A DNA stretch of 34,969 bases from a virus. A program made the position numbers and the translations under genes. The stretch is taken from positions 1 to 34,969 of IMG/VR virus record IMGVR_UViG_3300022591_000035; one strand, 5' to 3'. How positions within the stretch are numbered: position 1 is the first letter of the stretch; each line of letters starts with the position of its first letter. Shown here in pieces: positions 31,146 through 34,969 of this stretch. The notes beneath the pieces were generated by a model. The model saw only the letters and a list, made by a program, of their open reading frames with translations, was not told the origin of the DNA and did not search any database.

Positions 31146-32621
31146 CTAATACCCGGTAACTTCCGATCGTCCCGCCTGATGGTTCGGCGGCGCGTGAGCC
31201 ATCTCCAGCTCCTCCTCGTCCATGAACGATTCCTCGTCCAGTTCCGCGAGCTCATCGAACCCCTTGACGAGGATCGCTGTGGAATCAAACTGGTCATCGT
31301 GCAGCGCGTCGCTGGTTCCGGTGAAGCGCAGGTTCTCCGCCTCATACGCGGGATACCACTCCGCCTCTTTGTTAAACCGCATCCCACCTGCGCGCATCCG
31401 CCGCTGGTACGGCCTTCCCCGAGCCGCCTTGTCTCTGACCGGATTGATCACGAAGCAGTTCAGCCAACAGTCCCGGACCTGCATTTCCTTGTAGAGTCCC
31501 GGCGAGACCGATTTCCAGATCGCGCCACCTTCCACGAAGAAAGCATCAGGGTTGTAAGCCAGCTGAATGTCAAACATCCTGTCGGTCCACTCAAGCGCGT
31601 CCCAACGTCCGATCTGCTCATCGAGAATATGCACAAGGTTCCCCGCGTCTTTCCCTCCAATCGTGAAGGAGGTGCGGTTGGCATGATCGCTCTTCGAGAC
31701 CGCGAAGTCACAGCCCACCGCAATCTTCTTCGGGGAGGCCCGATCAGCTTCCCCCATTGGACGGAAGTCATCCTTGCGAAGATACGTATCCTCATTCCCG
31801 AAGGGGTCGTTGAGGTACTCCTGCGAATACCCCGCCGCGTCACCCTGCTCGATGTACCCCTGCCGGACCAGTCGCAGCCGGGCCTCACTCCACATTTCCG
31901 GCCAAAGGATAACCGAGAAGTCATCGAATGCCGGGTGTGCGCGGTAGAGGTGCGTGACCCAGGTTCTGTCCTTCATGATCCGCGCGAGCATCGCATCCTC
32001 GTGCAGGATGGTCCCGTGCCAGCGGATCTTACAGCCACGCCGGCCCAGAGGGAGCAGTGCCCGCATCACCCACCGGCGGAACTTCCTCCTCCGATCGAAG
32101 TTCTCGACCTGCTCATCCTCCTCCATGTCGTCCCCGACGATCAGCCCCGGTCGCCGTCCCCGCCACTTGAGCCCGCGCAGCTTCTGCCCGGCACCCCGCG
32201 CGATGATGCGGAAGGAGTACCCCTTGGGACAGTCCCGCGAGGGCCTGCACTGGACGATAATCTCCCCTTTCGAGTCGGTGAGGAACTTATCAATCATAAA
32301 TGCCGAGCGGAGCTCATCATTGTCCCTGAGCTCTGTCGCGATATCCCCAAGGTGTGCGAGGGCGAGTTCCTCCGTCGCCGAGACGATCAGCACGTGGGAT
32401 TCCACCTGAAAGCACACGGTGGCCAGGATGTAGTCATGCGTCAAGCATGTGGACTTGGAGTGTCCCCTAGGCGCCGCCACCGCTACGTAGGGGTCCGGCC
32501 GGCAGTAGAGCTCCCACCATTCCCGGTGGCACTCCGGCGTCGGCATAGGGTCGTCGTACATGGGAGAGAGGAAGGTCCCTGCAAAGGATTCGACCAAAGG
32601 AGCGGTGAGGGCTACAGGCAT
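31146..32621 (-). CDS. terL: Terminase large subunit
   Basis: A 491-aa DNA-packaging motor ATPase and nuclease. Seen: Walker A-like VAAPRGHSKST (residues about 48-58), Walker B LIVGDDMEED (160-169), coupling motif WHGTILHED (201-209), and nuclease acidic residues in AVGCDFAVSKSD (Asp305), FFVEGGAIW (Glu364) and HDDQFDSTAI (Asp442/443/446). Start ATG 32621 (MPVALTAPLVESF) is chosen, with AGAGAG just upstream. Extending the frame to 32774 would add repeat-encoded residues overlapping the 88-aa gene. It acts at the portal on concatemers or a circular genome; headful or site-specific cutting cannot be told from sequence. Confidence 0.93.
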   Translation of the reverse strand: MPVALTAPLVESFAGTFLSPMYDDPMPTPECHREWWELYCRPDPYVAVAAPRGHSKSTCLTHDYILATVCFQVESHVLIVSATEELALAHLGDIATELRDNDELRSAFMIDKFLTDSKGEIIVQCRPSRDCPKGYSFRIIARGAGQKLRGLKWRGRRPGLIVGDDMEEDEQVENFDRRRKFRRWVMRALLPLGRRGCKIRWHGTILHEDAMLARIMKDRTWVTHLYRAHPAFDDFSVILWPEMWSEARLRLVRQGYIEQGDAAGYSQEYLNDPFGNEDTYLRKDDFRPMGEADRASPKKIAVGCDFAVSKSDHANRTSFTIGGKDAGNLVHILDEQIGRWDALEWTDRMFDIQLAYNPDAFFVEGGAIWKSVSPGLYKEMQVRDCWLNCFVINPVRDKAARGRPYQRRMRAGGMRFNKEAEWYPAYEAENLRFTGTSDALHDDQFDSTAILVKGFDELAELDEESFMDEEELEMAHAPPNHQAGRSEVTGY

Positions 32622-32878
32622 GCTCTCTGGTCCTTGGGCCTTGGGCCTGGGGCCTGACGCGTCGGGCCCAGGGCCTCGGGCGTGAGCGCCTCTTGCAGCA
32701 GCCTCAGCTGCACCACCGGGGAGTTCCCGCCGATGAGCACCCAGTTCAGCGCCGCTACCACCCCGCGCCTCCACTCCGTCTCCACCAGTGTGTGCGTGTC
32801 CATCGTCTCCATCTCCTGCAGGACTCTCCGAAGAGTCCGTACAGGAGTCTCCACATAAACCCCGGTCAGATCAAGCAC
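32612..32878 (-). CDS. 88-aa protein between terminase genes
   Basis: GTG start at 32878 overlaps the end of the small terminase candidate by 8 nt, and its stop overlaps the large terminase start by 10 nt, a coupled arrangement that supports translation. The first 60 residues are helical (VRTLRRVLQEMETMDTHTLV, WRRGVVAALNWVLIGGNSP), with WRRG-x-x-x-A-x-N-W-x-L-x-G often seen in small phage proteins beside terminase genes. The last 25 residues (ALTPEALGPTRQAPGPRPKD) are heptad-repeat-encoded and probably disordered. Function unknown. Confidence 0.7.
   Translation of the reverse strand: MLDLTGVYVETPVRTLRRVLQEMETMDTHTLVETEWRRGVVAALNWVLIGGNSPVVQLRLLQEALTPEALGPTRQAPGPRPKDQRACL
32629..32690. repeat. 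Heptad repeat array R5
   Basis: About nine 7-bp units (CTTGGGC, CTTGGGC, CTGGGGC, CTGACGC, CCAGGGC types) ending 8 nt before the terL start; they encode the tail of the 88-aa protein. Confidence 0.85.
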
Positions 32879-33383
32879 GGCTCAGCACTTCCGCGTCCAC
32901 GACCTCGGGCCCAAGGCCCAAGGCCTGATACCCCTGCCCCTGGGCCCTAGGCCCTAGACCCCGCTGCAGCGCAACCAGCCGTTCCGCCAGATGCTCCAGG
33001 TGATCCGCCGGAGGGGCCTGCACCACATGCACCTGCTGCCCCATGCCCAGACTCTTGGCCCCGAGCTCCATCGCCTTGAGCACCAGTCCGTCCGGCACCA
33101 CGCTCGCCGGCCGATCCAGCTTCTCCATCAGCACCTGCAGACTCCTCTGCGTAACCGCCCGGAACCTCTCCTCGAGCGTCAACCTCAGCTCCGGATCGAC
33201 AATCTCCTCCCGCCTATGCTCCAGCTTCGCCTTAAACGCGTCCGAGCACATAATCGTGCTCACCCACGTCGGACTGTACCCGAACATCCCCGCCAGCTCA
33301 TTCTGCGTGATCCTCGGCTGCGCGATCAGCTGGTCAATCATGTTATCGTGACTGTACCTCAGCACCGGAGGCCTAGCTGCCAT
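32871..33383 (-). CDS. terS: Small terminase subunit candidate
   Basis: A 170-aa protein, first gene of the late operon and just upstream of terL. Residues 15-45 form a helix-turn-helix (ITQNELAGMFGYSPTWVSTI) like the DNA-recognition domain of small terminases. The next region is helical and charged (FKAKLEHRREEIVDPELRL, LEERFRAVTQRSLQVLMEKL), suiting the oligomerisation core. The C-terminus has a helical part (ADHLEHLAERLVALQ) and then about 25 repeat-encoded residues (GLGPRAQGQGYQALGLG). ATG 33383 has AAGGAG 6 nt upstream. It would recognise the packaging start and stimulate TerL. An ordinary regulator is the alternative, but the position favours TerS. Confidence 0.72.
   Translation of the reverse strand: MAARPPVLRYSHDNMIDQLIAQPRITQNELAGMFGYSPTWVSTIMCSDAFKAKLEHRREEIVDPELRLTLEERFRAVTQRSLQVLMEKLDRPASVVPDGLVLKAMELGAKSLGMGQQVHVVQAPPADHLEHLAERLVALQRGLGPRAQGQGYQALGLGPEVVDAEVLSRA
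32906..32965. repeat. Heptad repeat array R6
   Basis: About eight units (CTCGGGC, CCAAGGC, CCAAGGC, CTGGGCC, CTAGGCC, CTAGACC) in the last part of the small terminase candidate gene. Confidence 0.85.
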
Positions 33384-33462
33384 ACCCTACTCCTTTCTCT
33401 CATGCGCCCTGGGCCTGAGTCCTCGGCGCGTCCCGCTAACCCGTCCCCGCTAACCTGCACCC

Positions 33463-33491
33463 ACTATACCATACCTCCTGGGCCTTGTCAA
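33463..33491 (-). promoter_or_regulatory. Sigma70 promoter of the late operon
   Basis: On the minus strand, TTGACA (33491-33486), a 17-nt spacer, then TATAGT (33468-33463): a perfect -35 box and 5/6 -10 box. Transcription would start near 33456, giving a leader of about 70 nt to the small terminase candidate. It is the only strong promoter I see for the 28-kb leftward gene block. Confidence 0.8.
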
Positions 33492-33500
33492 GTGGCCCTG

Positions 33501-33532
33501 GTGGCCAACTATCTCGGGCGTTACCTGGCCAC
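33501..33532. promoter_or_regulatory. Inverted repeat behind the late promoter
   Basis: GTGGCCA (33501-33507) and TGGCCAC (33526-33532) are perfect inverted 7-mers whose starts lie 25 nt apart (18-nt spacer), about 10 nt upstream of the late -35 box. Placement suits an activator or repressor site. A further AGTGGCC at the -35 edge may be a half-site. Confidence 0.4.
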
Positions 33533-33692
33533 ACTCCTCCTGGCCGCAAAAAATCTGGCGGAGCGATAACAGTAAGCTCACTCGCCACGATTTGCCCCTA
33601 CCCGCCCAGCGCGCACCACGCGCAGGCGCACAGGCAGGCGCGCACAGGCACGCAGAGTCTGGACACGCGGGAGAGCGGGCGTGCGTCTAGCC

Positions 33693-33744
33693 TGGGCATG
33701 GGCCTAGGCATGAGGGCGTGGGCATGGGCCTAGGCATGAGGGCG
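33693..33744. repeat. Perfect 26-nt tandem repeat upstream of early promoter 1
   Basis: Two identical, directly adjacent 26-nt copies (33693-33718 and 33719-33744). Each contains the palindromic core GCCTAGGC flanked by CATG/ATG, an imperfect palindrome. The core belongs to the heptad repeat family. The array ends 7 nt before the -35 box, so it could be a pair of operators or simply a recent slippage duplication. Confidence 0.75.
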
Positions 33745-33751
33745 ATGGGGC

Positions 33752-33780
33752 TTGACAACGGGCCTGGGTTGTGCCATGAT
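33752..33780 (+). promoter_or_regulatory. Early promoter 1 (plus strand)
   Basis: TTGACA (33752-33757), 17-nt spacer, CATGAT (33775-33780; 4/6). It shares the 16-nt block TGGGGCTTGACAACGG with promoter 2, 118 nt downstream. It lies directly after the 26-nt tandem repeat. Confidence 0.6.
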
Positions 33781-33869
33781 GGGAACCGTTGAAGGGCAGT
33801 GCGGTCGGGTTAGCAAGGAAAGGGTTAGGCAGAAGCCACCTTAGTACGGCAGGACCAGGAACGTGGGGC

Positions 33870-33898
33870 TTGACAACGGCAAGGAAGTACGGTAAGAT
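33870..33898 (+). promoter_or_regulatory. Early promoter 2 (plus strand)
   Basis: TTGACA (33870-33875), 17-nt spacer, TAAGAT (33893-33898; 4/6). Transcription would begin near 33905, right at the first leader hairpin, so the RNA would start with the hairpins and the hammerhead. Confidence 0.68.
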
Positions 33899-33904
33899 GC
33901 AGGT

Positions 33905-33961
33905 GTCGGTGGGGATTGCCGCCGACGACGGGACAGGGCTAAGGCCCTGGGTGCAAGACCC
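33905..33961 (+). ncRNA. Structured 5' leader with three hairpins
   Basis: Hairpin 1: GTCGGTGG (33905-33912) with CCGCCGAC (33919-33926), 8 bp with one G-U. Hairpin 2: CAGGGC/GCCCTG (33934-33939/33944-33949) with a TAAG loop. Hairpin 3: GGGT/ACCC (33949-33952/33958-33961) with a GCAAG loop. Together with the downstream ribozyme the leader is almost wholly paired. It could protect the 5' end or form a folded domain; no known riboswitch class is recognised. Confidence 0.5.
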
Positions 33962-33987
33962 GGTTCTTTAACAAGGTGGATTCTCCT

Positions 33988-34051
33988 ATCTCCTATACGC
34001 CGGGTTACGCCTGGTGCTGATGAGCGGGCAGTTACCCGCGAAATAGGAGAT
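33988..34051 (+). ncRNA. Type III hammerhead ribozyme
   Basis: All conserved elements are present in order. Stem III 5' strand ATCTCCTAT (33988-33996), then the cleavage-site nucleotide A (33997). Stem I pairs CGCCGGG (33998-34004) with CCTGGTG (34010-34016), 7 bp including two G-U, loop TTACG. Core CTGATGA lies at 34017-34023. Stem II pairs GCGGG (34024-34028) with CCCGC (34035-34039), loop CAGTTA. Core GAAA lies at 34040-34043, and stem III closes with ATAGGAGAT (34043-34051), a perfect 9-bp match. Cleavage is expected between 33997 and 33998. Stem III is the open one, so this is type III. The AGGAG ribosome site of the next gene is inside stem III. I infer that cleavage exposes it. Confidence 0.93.
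34045..34049 (+). promoter_or_regulatory. Shine-Dalgarno site sequestered in ribozyme stem III
   Basis: AGGAG, 8 nt before ATG 34058, is fully base-paired with CTCCT (33990-33994) in the intact ribozyme. After cleavage the pairing strand is on a separate 5' fragment and may dissociate. Two offset copies of TCTCCTAT (33982-33989 and 33989-33996) offer alternative pairing registers. Confidence 0.75.
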
Positions 34052-34057
34052 GGAAAA

Positions 34058-34606
34058 ATGGCAACGACGACGGAGAAAATGGTGAAGTTCCTCGAGCGTA
34101 AGGTGGATTTCGAGGCGGGGATTACCAGATTCACGTATGAAGATAGCAGCCAGGTGACGTATGACCTGGGCGATCTGCCGACGGAGATGGTGTATAATCT
34201 CGCCCTTTGGGGGATTAACGAGAAGGTCGGGAATAGTACAGCCAACTTCGCCAAGGCTAGGGATTGCGCTGGGGCGAGGCGGAAGTGCCAGGCCATCTGG
34301 GATGCGCTCTGCAGGGGTGAGTGGGAGGTCAAGATGTCGGCAGAGGATAGGGCGGCGCAGGCCCTGGCGGCTAAGGCCGAGCTGGTGGATGAGGCGTTCG
34401 TCAGGGAGTATGGCCAGAAATCTGCCGGGGCGTGCGCCGCATATGCGGCGAAGAAGGGCACCACGCTGAAGGTGGCGGCGGATTTCCTGGCAGGGATAGG
34501 GAATATCGCGGCACGGGTGGCGGATATTCAGGCCGAGCGGGCGAAGGCCAAGCCGATGGTGGCCGAATCAGCGGATGAGCTGGTCGATACGCTGTTCGGG
34601 GCCTAG
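34058..34606 (+). CDS. 182-aa early phage protein, ribozyme-controlled
   Basis: First rightward gene after the control region. ATG 34058 follows AGGAG with an 8-nt spacer, inside the hammerhead's stem III. The N-terminal half (KMVKFLERKVDFEAGITRF, LGDLPTEMVYNLALWGINEK, NSTANFAKAR, IWDALCRGEWEVK) resembles a phage protein family of unknown function with an L-x-x-HG/WG-x-N/x-K-x-x-x-S pattern and GEW. The C-terminal half is Ala-rich and helical (AAQALAAKAELVDEAF, TTLKVAADFLAGIGNIAARV). It is acidic overall with no membrane segment. The stop codon TAG is formed by the first unit of heptad array R9. An early host-takeover or DNA-associated role is possible, but nothing specific is shown. Confidence 0.8.
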   Translation: MATTTEKMVKFLERKVDFEAGITRFTYEDSSQVTYDLGDLPTEMVYNLALWGINEKVGNSTANFAKARDCAGARRKCQAIWDALCRGEWEVKMSAEDRAAQALAAKAELVDEAFVREYGQKSAGACAAYAAKKGTTLKVAADFLAGIGNIAARVADIQAERAKAKPMVAESADELVDTLFGA

Positions 34607-34642
34607 GGACTAGGGACTAGGGCCTAGGGCCTAGGGACTAGG
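34601..34642. repeat. Heptad repeat array R9 (cleanest copy)
   Basis: Six perfect units: GCCTAGG, GACTAGG, GACTAGG, GCCTAGG, GCCTAGG, GACTAGG. This defines the family consensus GMCTAGG. Its first unit supplies the TAG (34604-34606) ending the 182-aa gene. Confidence 0.92.
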
Positions 34643-34667
34643 GGTAGCATCCAGCCGTTCAGGGTAT

Positions 34668-34701
34668 CCGCGAGGGTGCCCTGCGGGCTGCGTGTTGCAG
34701 C
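34668..34701 (+). other. Two adjacent hairpins before the 70-aa gene
   Basis: CCGC/GCGG (34668-34671/34683-34686) enclosing AGG/CCT with one bulged G, followed directly by GCTGC/GCAGC (34687-34691/34697-34701) with loop GTGTT. No T-run follows, so a terminator is unlikely. They end 8 nt before the ribosome site of the next gene and may be a structured leader or a processing site. No hammerhead core (CTGATGA...GAAA) is present. Confidence 0.45.
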
Positions 34702-34720
34702 GATTAGATAGGAGATTGAG

Positions 34721-34933
34721 ATGGACAAGCTAGAGCCGAATGTGGTAGTTACGCTGACGCACCAGACTGGCGCTGTGCGGATATGCCCGATCTGGGAGTG
34801 CGAGATGAGCGCAGGCGAGCTGCAGGACCAAGCGCTGAACGTGGGACTGGCGTTTGCAGTGGAAGAGGCCGGCGGGTGGGTGACCGTGCGGGTGTCGGAC
34901 TTTCGGACGCGGGGAGAGCGCGATGAAGCATAG
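34721..34933 (+). CDS. 70-aa early hypothetical protein
   Basis: ATG 34721 with AGGAG at 34710-34714 (6-nt spacer). The ribosome site lies in an ATAGGAGAT block identical to that of the 182-aa gene. The protein is small and beta-rich (NVVVTLTHQTGAVRICPIW, then VGLAFAVEEAGGWVTVRVSD) with a charged tail. I do not recognise a family. The conserved ribosome-site block suggests common control with the preceding gene. Confidence 0.7.
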   Translation: MDKLEPNVVVTLTHQTGAVRICPIWECEMSAGELQDQALNVGLAFAVEEAGGWVTVRVSDFRTRGERDEA

Positions 34934-34958
34934 GCAAGTGGAGCGGGCGCGGAGGTAG
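34923..34958 (+). CDS. 11-codon micro-ORF (tentative)
   Basis: ATG 34923 within the end of the 70-aa gene, after GGGGAG, encodes MKHRQVERARR and stops at 34956-34958. The stop lies on a third TAGGAGAT block (34956-34963), which is probably the ribosome site of a gene beyond the window. It may be a coupling peptide or accidental. Confidence 0.25.
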   Translation: MKHRQVERARR

Positions 34959-34969
34959 GAGATAGGGGT

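Larger units (their letters stand above)
33384..34057. promoter_or_regulatory. Divergent control region between late and early genes
   Basis: 674 nt without a supported protein gene. In order: late-operon leader with a degraded heptad stretch (about 33407-33428); minus-strand promoter (33463-33491); a 7-bp inverted repeat (33501-33532) behind its -35 box; a GC-rich stretch with two direct copies of AGGCGC(GC)ACAGGCA (33624-33650) and otherwise nothing recognised; a 26-nt tandem repeat (33693-33744); plus-strand promoter 1; 85 nt where I see nothing; plus-strand promoter 2; a leader with three hairpins (33905-33961); and a hammerhead ribozyme overlapping the ribosome site of the first early gene. 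Open frames here (for example 33485-33733) run through promoters or repeats and look accidental. The dispersed repeats and lack of genes would also suit a replication origin, but nothing proves it. Confidence 0.7.

Noticed and set aside
30756-32657. A 633-codon open frame on the plus strand opposite terL and the 103-aa gene
   Set aside because: It is antisense to a clear terminase with all motifs. Its product is a low-complexity Arg/Pro/Leu mix typical of GC-rich antisense frames, with no ribosome site.
33485-33733. An 82-codon plus-strand frame in the control region
   Set aside because: It crosses the late promoter edge and the 26-nt tandem repeat, has no ribosome site, and is compositionally repeat-like.
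33789-33971. A 60-codon plus-strand frame in the early leader
   Set aside because: It overlaps promoter 2 and the hairpin leader and would be upstream of the transcription start; no family resemblance.
1-34969. tRNA genes, CRISPR arrays, integrase/att sites
   Set aside because: I saw no cloverleaf with TTCGA-type T arm and no spacer-separated palindromic repeat; the heptad arrays have no unique spacers. No recombinase gene is present.

Overview
The window is a large part of a tailed bacteriophage genome of the short-tailed (podovirus, P22-like tail machine) kind. It has terminase, a P22-type portal, scaffold, an HK97-fold-like major capsid protein, P22 gp4-like and gp10-like tail proteins, ejection-type proteins and two SGNH-hydrolase tail proteins. 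Genes are packed with ATGA, TAATG or GTGA overlaps and good Shine-Dalgarno sites, and promoters look like sigma70, so the host is a bacterium. Most of the DNA is about 60-65% GC, with several islands near 45-47%. I see no integrase, repressor, phage RNA polymerase, tRNA gene, CRISPR array or convincing rho-independent terminator. No endolysin is recognisable, so it may lie outside the window.

Layout. Plus-strand genes at the left (1-5231) carry replication and nucleotide functions: family A DNA polymerase (5' end cut off by the window), a 42-aa protein, a DUF3987-like primase/helicase candidate, a 48-aa membrane protein, thymidylate synthase, dihydrofolate reductase and a DUF3310-like protein. 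They converge on, and overlap by 59 nt, a long minus-strand late operon running from 33383 down to 5173. In transcription order this holds: small terminase candidate, an 88-aa protein, large terminase, a 52-aa peptide, a 103-aa virion-like protein, portal, an 80-aa protein, GroES-like co-chaperonin, scaffold, a 179-aa protein, a decoration-like protein, major capsid, a beta-helix protein, three small virion proteins, a low-GC receptor-binding candidate, two copies of [zinc-ribbon protein + SGNH tail protein], an XhlA-like membrane protein, DUF1353, gp4-like, gp10-like, a coiled-coil protein, three ejection-type proteins (the last 1585 aa) and finally a PurD-like ATP-grasp enzyme. A 674-nt divergent control region (33384-34057) separates this operon from rightward early genes (34058 onward). 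Those probably continue, on a circular or permuted map, into the left-end plus-strand genes.

The control region is the most striking part. It has a consensus minus-strand promoter (TTGACA-17-TATAGT), two plus-strand promoters sharing a 16-nt -35 block, and a perfect 26-nt tandem repeat. It ends in a structured leader containing a complete type III hammerhead ribozyme (33988-34051) whose stem III contains the Shine-Dalgarno sequence of the first early gene. Self-cleavage would release the strand that masks this site, and would leave a 5' RNA ending in an anti-Shine-Dalgarno sequence that matches the ribosome sites of the next two early genes.

A second unusual layer is a dispersed family of GC-rich 7-bp repeats (GCCTAGG/GACTAGG and variants). 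It is found at gene ends, in intergenic gaps and in protein linkers. It adds Gly/Pro/Leu/Arg/Ala tails to several proteins and supplies the stop codon of three genes.
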